Shown here: positions 17,602 through 26,231 of the stretch, piece by piece
Position numbering within the stretch: the stretch's first letter is position 1
Layout: every line of letters begins with the position of its first letter
DNA from: Anaerovibrio lipolyticus DSM 3074
GTDB taxonomy: Bacteria > Bacillota > Negativicutes > Selenomonadales > Selenomonadaceae
Reading direction: 5' to 3'
DNA: 64,000 nt
NCBI RefSeq assembly: GCF_900141865.1
Contig: NZ_FQYW01000014.1
Span: 28,215 to 92,214 of the forward strand
Translations under genes and position numbers: made by a program
The notes under the pieces: model-generated
Told to the model about the DNA's origin: nothing
Databases searched by the model: none
The model's input: only the letters and a program-made list of their open reading frames with translations

Positions 17602-18891
17602 TCAGTCTCCCTCAACACGAATAATATTGCAGATTTTATCCACAACTGAGAGACTACGTAAAAGCTCTGCAGCTTTTTCCAGCTTTTTATGCTTTACCAC
17701 ATGGGTAACAGCCACAATCTCCGCATGATTATTTACCATACGGGTCTGAATAACAGATTTTAGGCTTACCTTGCTGTCGCCAAAGGCTGTAGCAATTGCC
17801 GCCAGAACCCCCGGCTCATCATCCACATGGAGACGAACGTAATAAGAGGATTCCGTATCCGCCAGAGGGCAGATTTCCCGCTTGTTATAGCAGGTGCAGC
17901 TAACCACAGCAGAATTCCCCGTAACCATATTACGGGCCACTGCAATAATATCAGCCAACACAGCAGAAGCTGTTGGCAGGGAACCAGCACCTCGACCATA
18001 AAACATGGCATCTCCAATGGCATTGCCCCTAAGGAATATTGCATTGAATACATCATTAACTGATGCCAATGGATGAGTCTGGGGTAAAAATACAGGATGA
18101 ACCCGTACATTAACTCCCTTGTCGCCATAATCCTTTGCCACAGCCAACAGCTTTATGACATAATCCAGCTGCTTGGCATAGGCAATATCGGCAGCCTCGA
18201 TTTTGGTAATACCCTCCACATAAACGCTGTCCAGATGAATTCTCGTATTAAAGGCAATGGATCCCAAAATAGCAGCCTTTCTAGCTGCATCCATACCCTC
18301 CACATCAGCCGCTGGATTAGCCTCAGCATATCCCTTTGCCTGGGCCTCCTTTAGCACTTCATCATAATCACTGCCATCCTGGGTCATCTTTGTAAGCATA
18401 TAATTGGTGGTGCCATTTACAATACCCATAATGGAACTGATTTTATTACCGGTAAGACATTGCTTTAACGGGGTAATAATTGGAATACCGCCACCTACGC
18501 TGGCCTCAAACATAAAGTCCACTTTATTGGCTTCTGCAGCAGAAAAAAGCTCCTCCCCTGATTGGGCCACAGCATCCTTGTTGGCTGTTACCACATGCTT
18601 ACCAGCCTTCATGGCCTGAACCATATATTCAATGGCAGGATGAAGCCCCCCCATGAGCTCAACTACGATGCTAATATCAGGGTCATTTAATATTTCATCA
18701 ACATTATCAGTAACCTTGATGCCGTCGAGATTATCCCGCTTCTTGGTCAAATCCCTTACCAAAACTGCTTTAATGCCGATTTCGCAGCCCACGCGCTGCT
18801 CGATATCCCTTACATTTTTCTTTAAGACCTCAACAACTCCGGATCCTACAGTACCGGAGCCCAACAGTCCAATCTGAATTTTTTTCCCCAT
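17602..18891 (-). CDS. hom: Homoserine dehydrogenase
   Basis: NAD(P)-dependent reduction of aspartate semialdehyde to homoserine. The Rossmann motif IGLLGSGTVGSGV opens the protein, the catalytic domain contains GIVNGTTNYMLT and the G-x-A-E-A-N-P-A-A-DVEG stretch with the proton-shuttling lysine region after it. A C-terminal ACT domain (YYVRLHVDDEPGVLAAIA, from about residue 350) suggests feedback control by threonine. 429 residues is the usual length. It lies between an ACT regulatory protein and thrB in the same direction, consistent with a threonine operon. Confidence 0.97.
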   Translation of the reverse strand: MGKKIQIGLLGSGTVGSGVVEVLKKNVRDIEQRVGCEIGIKAVLVRDLTKKRDNLDGIKVTDNVDEILNDPDISIVVELMGGLHPAIEYMVQAMKAGKHVVTANKDAVAQSGEELFSAAEANKVDFMFEASVGGGIPIITPLKQCLTGNKISSIMGIVNGTTNYMLTKMTQDGSDYDEVLKEAQAKGYAEANPAADVEGMDAARKAAILGSIAFNTRIHLDSVYVEGITKIEAADIAYAKQLDYVIKLLAVAKDYGDKGVNVRVHPVFLPQTHPLASVNDVFNAIFLRGNAIGDAMFYGRGAGSLPTASAVLADIIAVARNMVTGNSAVVSCTCYNKREICPLADTESSYYVRLHVDDEPGVLAAIATAFGDSKVSLKSVIQTRMVNNHAEIVAVTHVVKHKKLEKAAELLRSLSVVDKICNIIRVEGD

Positions 18892-18909
18892 AAAGCTCTG
18901 TTACTCCCC

Positions 18910-19365
18910 TCACGCCTGAGCCTGTCCAAGAACCTCTAATCTCTTAACGCCATCAACCATACGAAGCTTATCAAGCAGGGCCTCCAGGTCTACAGACAGA
19001 TTTACAGTTTCAATGGAAACAGTAGCATTAGCCACACCCTGGAGAGGAATTCCCTGGTTAATGGTAAGAACGCTGCCAGAGTCATTGGAAATAGTATTGA
19101 GTACACTGGAAAGAACGCCCTTCTTGTGCTCCAAAAGGAAGGTCAGGGTAACAATCTTGTTCTGACTTGCCTCATAGAATGGGAATACATAGTCCTTATA
19201 CTTGTAATAAGCGCTACGGCTAAGCTCCATCTTTTCAACAGCCTCATTAATAGTGCGGGCATTTCCACGCTTCAGCATTTCCTTAACCCGAATGGTCTTC
19301 TTTATTGCTTCTGGCAAAATTTCTTCTCTAACAAGGAAAAATCCGCTTTTCTCTTTTGATGTCAT
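18910..19365 (-). CDS. ACT domain-containing protein, PheB/UPF0735 family
   Basis: A 151-residue protein with an N-terminal helical segment (EAIKKTIRVKEMLKRG ... SRSAYYKYKD) and a C-terminal ACT domain (LTFLLEHKKGVLSSVLNTI). The PheB/UPF0735 family is thought to bind amino acids and often precedes hom or phenylalanine genes; a direct function is unproven. The ATG at 19365 has GGAGG 8 bases ahead; the longer frame to 19410 has none. A strong promoter lies 50-80 bases upstream. It is probably the first gene of the ACT-hom-thrB operon. Confidence 0.9.
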   Translation of the reverse strand: MTSKEKSGFFLVREEILPEAIKKTIRVKEMLKRGNARTINEAVEKMELSRSAYYKYKDYVFPFYEASQNKIVTLTFLLEHKKGVLSSVLNTISNDSGSVLTINQGIPLQGVANATVSIETVNLSVDLEALLDKLRMVDGVKRLEVLGQAQA

Positions 19366-19415
19366 ATTTTTTCCTCCGTACACTATAAGTGGATATATTT
19401 CTACATACAAGGGAT

Positions 19416-19444
19416 ATTATACACTGTATCCTCTGAGATGACAA
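19416..19444 (-). promoter_or_regulatory. Sigma-A-type promoter for the ACT-hom-thrB operon
   Basis: On the minus strand TTGTCA (-35, 19439-19444) and TATAAT (-10, 19416-19421) are separated by exactly 17 bases. The start codon lies about 50 bases downstream. Confidence 0.85.
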
Positions 19445-19465
19445 TAGTATTTTCGCCCAAAACGT

Positions 19466-19503
19466 AAAAATGGGTACTCATAATACATACGAGCACCCAT
19501 TTT
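19466..19503 (-). terminator. Intrinsic terminator after plsY
   Basis: AAATGGGT pairs with ACCCATTTT on the minus strand, extended inward by CTC/GAG, with a T run at the end. It separates der-plsY from the threonine operon promoter. Confidence 0.8.
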
Positions 19504-19521
19504 GTCTACATATCAAATACA

Positions 19522-20127
19522 TTATTTAGCGGCTTTAATCTTACTCTCCGTACCATTCAGGAGACGTTCAATATTTGATTTATGACGATAAATAATAAAG
19601 ATTGCCGCCAGGGTACCAAAGCCGATATAAACCATAGGCATATCGAAAATAAGGGCAAGAACCGGCACCAGAGCCGCGCCCACTATAGAACCTAAGGATA
19701 CATACCGGGTTACAAAGACAATTGCCAGCCAAACCAAAAATACGATTGCTGCAACCACTGGCATAAGCATAATAAGAACTCCCAAACCAGTGGACACACT
19801 TTTTCCGCCCTTAAACTTGAGAAAAAGTGACCAGGAATGGCCTACAACGGCCAAAATTCCACAAATAACACCATACTCAGGATGATCAGGGAAACCGCCG
19901 GCGTAATAAATACCCAGACCTGCTCCCAAAAAGCCCTTCAGCATATCCAATACAAAAATGGATATGCCCGCAGGCTTGCCAATAGTTCTCCAAGCATTGG
20001 TGGCACCAATATTTTTACTGCCATGTTCCCTAAGGTCAACTCCCCAAACAGCTTTTCCTAAAATAAGACCATTTGGAATAGAACCAATTACATAGCTTAA
20101 TACACAGGCAATTATCAGCTCCAACAT
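19522..20127 (-). CDS. plsY: Acyl-phosphate:glycerol-3-phosphate acyltransferase
   Basis: Membrane enzyme that adds the first acyl chain to glycerol-3-phosphate in phospholipid synthesis. Five hydrophobic segments are visible, with the family motifs GSIPNGLILGK, LREHGSKNIGATNAWR, GHSWSLFLKFKGGKSVST and the last helix. 201 residues is standard. Its start codon sits at the der stop (both at 20127), so translation is coupled. PlsC is encoded about 5 kb upstream on the same strand. Confidence 0.96.
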   Translation of the reverse strand: MLELIIACVLSYVIGSIPNGLILGKAVWGVDLREHGSKNIGATNAWRTIGKPAGISIFVLDMLKGFLGAGLGIYYAGGFPDHPEYGVICGILAVVGHSWSLFLKFKGGKSVSTGLGVLIMLMPVVAAIVFLVWLAIVFVTRYVSLGSIVGAALVPVLALIFDMPMVYIGFGTLAAIFIIYRHKSNIERLLNGTESKIKAAK

Positions 20128-21458
20128 CAGATATCCTCCTCTTCCTTACGACCGCGAACAATCAGCTTCAACGGAGTGCCCTCAAAGCCAAAGCTCTCAC
20201 GGAGACGATTCTCCAAAAATCTCAGATAAGAGAAGTGCATAAGCTCCGGATCATTTACAAACACGATGAACTTAGGAGGTCTGATATCCGCCTGAGTCAT
20301 GAAATAAATCTTCAGCTGCTTGCCCCGATGGGATGGTGGTGGATTTACAGAAACCGCATCACGAATAAGCTCATTCAATACACTGGTCTGAATACGCATG
20401 GACTGCTGATCCGCCACATACTTTACCAGCTCCACAATACGAGGAATACGCTGATGGGTCAGGGCAGAGGTATACAGAACTGGTGCATACTGCAAAAATC
20501 CCAGCTCGTCACGAAGGTCCTCAGTAAATCTCAGGGTGGACTTATCATCCTTATCTGGGAAAATATCCCATTTATTTACGATAATTACCACGCCCTTGCC
20601 AGACTCATGGGCATAACCGGCAATTTTCTTATCCTGCTCGGTAATACCCTCAAAGGCATTAATAACCATAAGAACCACATCGGCACGGTCCACAGCACGA
20701 AGGGAACGCATTACACTATAACGCTCAACTGCTTCATCAATCTTTCCCTTGCGGCGCATACCGGCAGTATCAATAAGCATAAACTTGTTTCCATCGGACA
20801 CAAAATGAGTGTCAATGGCATCTCTTGTTGTACCGGCCACATCACTTACAATAACCCGTTCTTCACCAATGAGTGCGTTTACAATGGAGGACTTTCCCAC
20901 ATTTGGACGACCGATAACAGCAATACTGATTTCATCCTCTTCCTTTTCCTCATAATCATTCTTAGGGAAGGACTCCACCACAGCGTCCAAAAGATCACCA
21001 AGTCCAAGGGCATTTGAAGCAGAAATACCAATCGGGTCACCGAGGCCTAAATTATAGAATTCGTAAATATTGGCTTCCAGCTGAGGACTGTCAATCTTAT
21101 TAATAGCCAAAACCACCGGCTTCTTGGCAGAACGTAGCATGTGTCCCACTTCTTCATCAGCAGAGGTTAGGCCTACACGACCATCCACCACAAATACGAT
21201 AACATCAGCCTCCTCCATGGCAATCTTTGCCTGCTGACGCATGGAGCGAAGTATCTGATCACTTTCATCAAATTCAATGCCGCCTGTATCAATCATAGTA
21301 AAGGTATGATTGAGCCATTCAGCGTCCATATATATGCGGTCCCTGGTAACACCTGGCATATCATCAACTATAGATACCCGGCGCTTGCCAATCTGATTAA
21401 ATAAAGTGGACTTGCCCACATTCGGGCGTCCAACGATAGCTACTATAGGCTTACTCAT
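20127..21458 (-). CDS. der: Ribosome-associated GTPase Der (EngA)
   Basis: Two tandem GTPase domains act in 50S subunit assembly. Domain 1 begins with VAIVGRPNVGKSTL (DTGG, NKID follow); domain 2 begins with IAVIGRPNVGKSSI (DTAGMRRKG and NKWD follow). A KH-like C-terminal domain ends the protein. The ATG at 21458 has AGGAGG 9 bases ahead, so the longer frame to 21524 is rejected; the protein has 443 residues. The start overlaps the end of the upstream DUF512 gene by 8 bases, a conserved Firmicute arrangement. Confidence 0.97.
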   Translation of the reverse strand: MSKPIVAIVGRPNVGKSTLFNQIGKRRVSIVDDMPGVTRDRIYMDAEWLNHTFTMIDTGGIEFDESDQILRSMRQQAKIAMEEADVIVFVVDGRVGLTSADEEVGHMLRSAKKPVVLAINKIDSPQLEANIYEFYNLGLGDPIGISASNALGLGDLLDAVVESFPKNDYEEKEEDEISIAVIGRPNVGKSSIVNALIGEERVIVSDVAGTTRDAIDTHFVSDGNKFMLIDTAGMRRKGKIDEAVERYSVMRSLRAVDRADVVLMVINAFEGITEQDKKIAGYAHESGKGVVIIVNKWDIFPDKDDKSTLRFTEDLRDELGFLQYAPVLYTSALTHQRIPRIVELVKYVADQQSMRIQTSVLNELIRDAVSVNPPPSHRGKQLKIYFMTQADIRPPKFIVFVNDPELMHFSYLRFLENRLRESFGFEGTPLKLIVRGRKEEEDI

Positions 21459-22854
21459 TGTTGTGGCCTCCTCTCTTGGTATATGCAGCATTACTCTGCC
21501 ACATATAAGCAGCTGCCTCACCATTTACTCCCTGATAATTTTCAAAATCAGTAAGGGCATTGAAATAGTCCTTGCCATCACCTACTGTCTCCACCCGACC
21601 ATGGAACCAGCTTTTGAAATCATCCAAAGAAACATCATCCAAAAATATATTATCGCCAGCTCTGAGGGCAGACTCAGGAATCAAAATCCCGTCAAAGTCA
21701 TCCTTTAAAGCATCCATTGCACTTTTCATATCACGGGCAGTCAACAGCCCGGATACATTTACTGTGGTTCCGAAATGGTTATTGGGAACCGGAACTATGG
21801 TAACATCAAGATTTTCCACTGCCAGCTCATCTGCCAGCTTTCTGAACATTGGTGCTACAGCAGTTCCTGTCACAACTGCCAGCCTGAATTTTCTATCATA
21901 GCCCTTTGGCTGAAGCTCAACATCATTACGGGCAGAGGAAAACTCCTCCATAAAATTACGGGCCAGACCTATACCATTGTCCAATTGTGGAAACCCATCG
22001 TAGACTTCTGCAGGAGGAACCTCTTTTCCTGCCAAAAAATAGAATTCATCACCTAAATAGACAAAGGTCCTGCCAGTGGCCTCTCGCTCCTGTTTCTGGA
22101 ACCTCTCCACTTGTTCAATGACTTTTAGGGCGCTTTCCCTATCAAATCCCTTTAAAGGGTATTTATCCTGTCGAAACTTTGTAAGTCCCACGGGAACAAT
22201 AGCCATGGACAAGGCATGTGGCTTTCTTGCCAGAATATCCCGTATGGATCGGTCCAATTCCTCACCGTCATTAAGGTCACGGCAAAGTACAATCTGGGTG
22301 TGATATTCCACATCAGCCTTTTCCAGCTTATCCAGCTGGGTCATAAGATTTCCCGCCGTCTTGCAGCGAAGTATCTGACATCTTAGCTCCGGATTGGTAC
22401 ACTGTACCGAAACAAACAATGGTGATAAATGATATTGCTTTATACGCTTAAAATCATTGTCCACCATATTGGTCATTGTAACAAAATTGCCATATAAAAA
22501 TGACAGACGATAGTCGTCATCCTTTATATTTAAAGTCTCACGCATACCGGGAGCCACCTGGTCCACAAAGCAAAAATAGCAGTTGTTGGCACACTTGCGG
22601 ATACCATCAAATACTGCAGATTCAAACTCAACCCCCAGCTCCTCATCGTAATCCTTATCAAATTCCAGCATTTCCTGGTCGCCATTCTCATGCTCGACCA
22701 GCATATCTATTTCTTCATCAGCGAAGGCAAAGCTAAGGTCTATAATGTCCCGGAGCTTCATACCATTCACTTCGATTATCTTGTCTCCCGGAACCAGCTC
22801 CAGCTCCTCAGCCAGACTACCAGGCTCCACGGACAGTATTTTACCGTAGCCCAT
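21451..22854 (-). CDS. DUF512 putative radical SAM protein with PDZ-like N-terminus
   Basis: A 467-residue member of the TIGR03279 family. The N-terminus (residues 1-70) reads like a PDZ module (ILSVEPGSLAEELELVPGDKI). The cysteine cluster CANNCYFCFVDQ fits a CxxxCxxC radical SAM [4Fe-4S] site, followed by the DUF512 domain. The gene usually sits directly before der in Clostridia and Negativicutes, suggesting an RNA or ribosome role, but the reaction is unknown. Start ATG has AGGAG 9 bases ahead. Confidence 0.85.
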   Translation of the reverse strand: MGYGKILSVEPGSLAEELELVPGDKIIEVNGMKLRDIIDLSFAFADEEIDMLVEHENGDQEMLEFDKDYDEELGVEFESAVFDGIRKCANNCYFCFVDQVAPGMRETLNIKDDDYRLSFLYGNFVTMTNMVDNDFKRIKQYHLSPLFVSVQCTNPELRCQILRCKTAGNLMTQLDKLEKADVEYHTQIVLCRDLNDGEELDRSIRDILARKPHALSMAIVPVGLTKFRQDKYPLKGFDRESALKVIEQVERFQKQEREATGRTFVYLGDEFYFLAGKEVPPAEVYDGFPQLDNGIGLARNFMEEFSSARNDVELQPKGYDRKFRLAVVTGTAVAPMFRKLADELAVENLDVTIVPVPNNHFGTTVNVSGLLTARDMKSAMDALKDDFDGILIPESALRAGDNIFLDDVSLDDFKSWFHGRVETVGDGKDYFNALTDFENYQGVNGEAAAYMWQSNAAYTKRGGHNNE

Positions 22855-22906
22855 ACATTCTCCTGTTTTCTTTTATTTATAAATATATCTAATTAAACTG
22901 TAAATA

Positions 22907-22930
22907 GGGAGTGATGAAATCATCACTCCC
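22907..22930 (-). terminator. Intrinsic terminator after rpsA
   Basis: A perfect 10-base stem, GGGAGTGATG with CATCACTCCC, and a 4-base loop lies about 50 bases after the rpsA stop on the minus strand. The tract after it is TATTTA, so termination may be partial. Confidence 0.75.
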
Positions 22931-22978
22931 CAATAATAATCATTATACAGTTAAAGCCCAAGGCCGTAATCTATATGA

Positions 22979-24061
22979 TTACTCAGCCTCGTTGGACTCG
23001 CCAGCCTGCTTAATGCTGAGAGAAATACGCTTTCTGTCAACATCGATGTTCAGGATCTTAACAGTAACCTTGTCACCGATAGCAACTACTTCATCAGCGC
23101 TCTTGATGCGTCTGTCAGCAAGCTCACCCATAGGAATGAGGCCATCGAGACCCTGCTCAATGCGCATGAATGCACCAAAAGCCTTCAGGCCAACGATCTC
23201 ACCAGAGATAATATCGCCAGCATTGTACTTCTCAGCCTTAACTACCCATGGATCTGGCATGGTGTCCTTAACGCTCAGGGAAATACGAACCTTGCCATCC
23301 TCAGTCTCAGCAATGCTCTTAATCTTAACGTCAAGCTCCTGACCCTCTTCCAGAACATCTGCTGGATCCTTAACACGGTTCCAGGAAAGATCGGAAATGT
23401 GAACCAGACCATCGATACCACCGATATCGATAAATGCACCGTAGTTAACCAGTCTCTTAACAGTACCCTTAACTACATCGCCTTCCTTAACATTCTCCAG
23501 CCAGGACTTGAGCTCAGTCTCAAGAAGCTGACGACGGGAGAGAACCAGACGCTGCTTAGCTGGATCCAAATCAATTGGAACAACCTTTACAGTCTGGCCA
23601 ACATACTTGGAGAGATCCTTAACAAAATTAAGCTCAATCTGGGATGCTGGGATGAATGCACGAACGCCGAGAGCGCGGGCAACCAAACCACCCTTAACAA
23701 CCTGAGTAATCTCAGCCTCGATTGGCTCAGCCTTCTCAACGATGCCATCAAGCTCCTTCCAGGATGCAAGACGATCAGCCTTAACCTTGGAAACAGTGAG
23801 GCCATTCTCGCCGCCCTTGGCAACTACGAGAACCTCAATAACATCATCAACCTTAACAATGTCCTTTGCGGACTCAGGAGCAGGCTCAGCAAGCTCAAAC
23901 TTGGAAATTGGAACATCGTTCTTGTTGCCCTGGATGTTAACGATTGCTTCGCTATCATTTACTGCAACAACTGTAGCCTTAACTAAATCGCGCTCATGTA
24001 TCTCCCTCATAGAATCTTCTGCTGCTAACCAAGCTTCCATTGAATTCATTTCTTCTGACAC
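22979..24061 (-). CDS. rpsA: 30S ribosomal protein S1 homologue, four S1 domains
   Basis: RNA-binding protein that helps mRNA docking to the 30S subunit. Four S1 repeats are visible: about residues 20-85, 105-170, 190-260 and 275-350, the last two with the best RNA-binding surfaces (NYGAFIDIG, AFGAFMRIE). Length 360 matches the short Firmicute-type S1. The start is GTG at 24061, preceded by GGAGG 10 bases away, and it lies inside the 3' end of ispH with a 16-base overlap in another frame. In several relatives ispH and rpsA are a single fused gene; here they are separate but coupled. Confidence 0.94.
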   Translation of the reverse strand: MSEEMNSMEAWLAAEDSMREIHERDLVKATVVAVNDSEAIVNIQGNKNDVPISKFELAEPAPESAKDIVKVDDVIEVLVVAKGGENGLTVSKVKADRLASWKELDGIVEKAEPIEAEITQVVKGGLVARALGVRAFIPASQIELNFVKDLSKYVGQTVKVVPIDLDPAKQRLVLSRRQLLETELKSWLENVKEGDVVKGTVKRLVNYGAFIDIGGIDGLVHISDLSWNRVKDPADVLEEGQELDVKIKSIAETEDGKVRISLSVKDTMPDPWVVKAEKYNAGDIISGEIVGLKAFGAFMRIEQGLDGLIPMGELADRRIKSADEVVAIGDKVTVKILNIDVDRKRISLSIKQAGESNEAE

Positions 24062-24873
24062 TTTTTATAAACCTCCTTGATAATCCAGTCCGGTGTAGAA
24101 GCACCAGCTGTGATACCAATTTTTTTAATTTTATCAAACCAATCGTCACGAAGCTCTTCTGCTGTTTCGATGTGGTAAGTTTTGCATTTATCACTGCAAA
24201 GCTGTGCAAGCCTTGTAGTGTTGGCGCTGTTCTTGCCGCCAATAACAATCATTAGGTCAACCTCTGTTGCCAGCTTCATAGCTGCTGACTGACGCTGATC
24301 CGTAGCTGTACAGATAGTTCTCAGTATCTTCATGTCGCTGGACTTATCCAAAAGCCGTTCAACAATCAGCTTAAATTTTGGAGCAGAGAAGGTTGTCTGA
24401 GCAACAACACCCAGCTTGCCGTACTTTGGTAATGAATCGGCCTCTTCCTCTGTCTCAATGGCAACAGCTCCATCACCGGCCCATTCGATAATGCTCTTTA
24501 CCTCCGGGTGGCGCTTTTCACCAATAATAACTACCTGATACCCTTCATCCGCAAGCATTCTGGCCGATGACTGGGCCTTACGGACATGGGGACATGTGGC
24601 ATCCACCATATTAAGTCCCATGGCTTCAACACGGTCATATACTTTAGGACCTACCCCATGAGATCTTATAATAATGGTCCCTTCCTTGACTTCATCAAGG
24701 GAATCCACCGTTCCAACGCCATTTTCCGCAAGCTTTGCAACCATCTGGGGATTATGGATAATTGGACCAAGTGTATTTGTCACCTGACCGGGAGCCGCTG
24801 AATCCTCTGCCAGCTGTATAGCTCTCTTTACGCCATAACAAAAGCCCAGGTTGTCTGCAAGGATTACTTCCAT
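24046..24873 (-). CDS. ispH: 4-hydroxy-3-methylbut-2-enyl diphosphate reductase
   Basis: Last step of the MEP isoprenoid pathway, giving IPP and DMAPP through a [4Fe-4S] cluster. The three cluster cysteines are in GFCYGVKRA, ATCPHVRK and RTICTATDQRQ. Substrate motifs ILRTICTATDQRQ and VIGGKNSANTTRL are intact. 275 residues is a typical length. It overlaps rpsA downstream and lies 68 bp after plsC. Confidence 0.96.
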   Translation of the reverse strand: MEVILADNLGFCYGVKRAIQLAEDSAAPGQVTNTLGPIIHNPQMVAKLAENGVGTVDSLDEVKEGTIIIRSHGVGPKVYDRVEAMGLNMVDATCPHVRKAQSSARMLADEGYQVVIIGEKRHPEVKSIIEWAGDGAVAIETEEEADSLPKYGKLGVVAQTTFSAPKFKLIVERLLDKSSDMKILRTICTATDQRQSAAMKLATEVDLMIVIGGKNSANTTRLAQLCSDKCKTYHIETAEELRDDWFDKIKKIGITAGASTPDWIIKEVYKKCQKK

Positions 24874-24940
24874 AACATATCACCTTGTATGCTGATGATT
24901 ATTATTTGTCCAACATACCCGTCTAGTATATCATTATTTT

Positions 24941-25543
24941 TCAAGCTTGGCTATTCATTTTTATTAAATTATCAATTTTCTCCATAATTTTTTTAGAAAA
25001 ATCAGCCAAAGCTTCCTTATCATTGTGTTTTCCTTCAAAATACATTGGCTCTCCATAAATAATTTGGAGCTGTGGCAAAAAGCCTCCGTTTTGAAGGATT
25101 TTATTTGTGCCAATAATGGCCGTTGGCACTACAGGAACCTTAGACATAGCTGCCAAAAGGGCCACTCCGGATTCAGCCTTGTGGGTCTTACCGTCCTTAC
25201 TGCGGGTTCCCTCCGGGAATACCCCCAGACAAAGGCCCTGCTTTAAAATCCCCAAAGCAGTTTTTATGGCCCCCCTATCAGCGGCACCACGCTTTACAGG
25301 GAAAGCATACAGACTTCTGATTATTGCCCCGGCAATGGCGGGCTTAAACAGCTCCTCCTTTGCCATGTAGGCAACTGGCCGTGGCATATATGTTCCCACA
25401 ATTGGGGGATCCCAGTTACTAAGATGGTTGGCAGCCATAATCATGCCGCCCTCCATGGGAACATTTTCCTTGCCCATAACCTTTGGACGGAACAAAATAC
25501 CAAATAATATCTGAAATATAACCTTTAATATACTGTAAAACAT
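24941..25543 (-). CDS. plsC: 1-acyl-sn-glycerol-3-phosphate acyltransferase
   Basis: Makes phosphatidic acid by acylating lysophosphatidic acid at the membrane. The HX4D catalytic motif is NHLSNWD, followed by the acceptor motif FPEGTRSKDG and VPTAIIGT. A hydrophobic N-terminus (FYSILKVIFQILFGILF) anchors it. 200 residues is normal. It is only 4 bp downstream of cmk, so it is part of the rluB-flavoprotein-aroA-cmk-plsC-ispH-rpsA run. Confidence 0.95.
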   Translation of the reverse strand: MFYSILKVIFQILFGILFRPKVMGKENVPMEGGMIMAANHLSNWDPPIVGTYMPRPVAYMAKEELFKPAIAGAIIRSLYAFPVKRGAADRGAIKTALGILKQGLCLGVFPEGTRSKDGKTHKAESGVALLAAMSKVPVVPTAIIGTNKILQNGGFLPQLQIIYGEPMYFEGKHNDKEALADFSKKIMEKIDNLIKMNSQA

Positions 25544-25547
25544 CTAA

Positions 25548-26204
25548 TCACCTGCATCTGTCAAGAATAGCCTTAACTACTTCCTCAATGCTCATATCAC
25601 TGGTATCAAGAAGCTCTGCATCCTCCGCCTGAACCAATGGGGAAATTTCGCGCTCGCTGTCAGCCTTGTCACGGGCAGCAATCTCCTCCTGGAGCTTTTT
25701 CAAATCCACGTCATAGCCCTTGGCCTTCATTTCCTTGTAACGGCGGTCAGCCCGCTCCTCAATGGAAGCTGTAAGGAAAATCTTAATATCTGCATTTGGC
25801 AAAACATTGGTGGCAATATCACGACCATCCATGATAACGGAGCCCTGAGTAGCCATCTTGCGCTGCAAATCTGTGAGTCTTTCGCGTACTGGTCCAAGGG
25901 CAGCCACCTGGGAAACGATGCCGGTTACCTCCGGGGTACGGATGGCAGCTGTAACCTCTGTGCCATCTACAAAAACCTTGGTTTTTCCCTCTTTATAATC
26001 GAGAACAATATCAATATCCTTAACCACATCATTAATCAGATCATCGGTTACGGTCTTACCCTGCTGAAGGCTCTTCCAGGCCACAGCTCTGTACATAGCG
26101 CCAGTATCAATATATGTGAATCCAAGTTCCTTTGCTGCCATCTGAGCAACAGTGCTCTTGCCTGCTCCTGCAGGGCCATCAATTGCAACTACTAATTTTC
26201 TCAT
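25548..26204 (-). CDS. cmk: Cytidylate kinase
   Basis: Phosphorylates CMP and dCMP. The P-loop is IAIDGPAGAGKSTVAQ, followed by FTYIDTGAMYRA and the NMP-binding and lid segments (MDGRDIATNVLPNADIKIFLTAS, ERADRR). 218 residues is normal. It lies 27 bp after aroA and 4 bp before plsC; the order aroA-cmk-plsC-ispH-rpsA is widely conserved in Firmicutes. Confidence 0.96.
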   Translation of the reverse strand: MRKLVVAIDGPAGAGKSTVAQMAAKELGFTYIDTGAMYRAVAWKSLQQGKTVTDDLINDVVKDIDIVLDYKEGKTKVFVDGTEVTAAIRTPEVTGIVSQVAALGPVRERLTDLQRKMATQGSVIMDGRDIATNVLPNADIKIFLTASIEERADRRYKEMKAKGYDVDLKKLQEEIAARDKADSEREISPLVQAEDAELLDTSDMSIEEVVKAILDRCR

Positions 26205-26231
26205 TTACCATTACCTCATCTTTAATATTTT

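Noticed and set aside
20235..21017. Plus-strand 260-codon frame opposite der
   Set aside because: der is a certain gene with both GTPase domains; the antisense frame shows no family signature.
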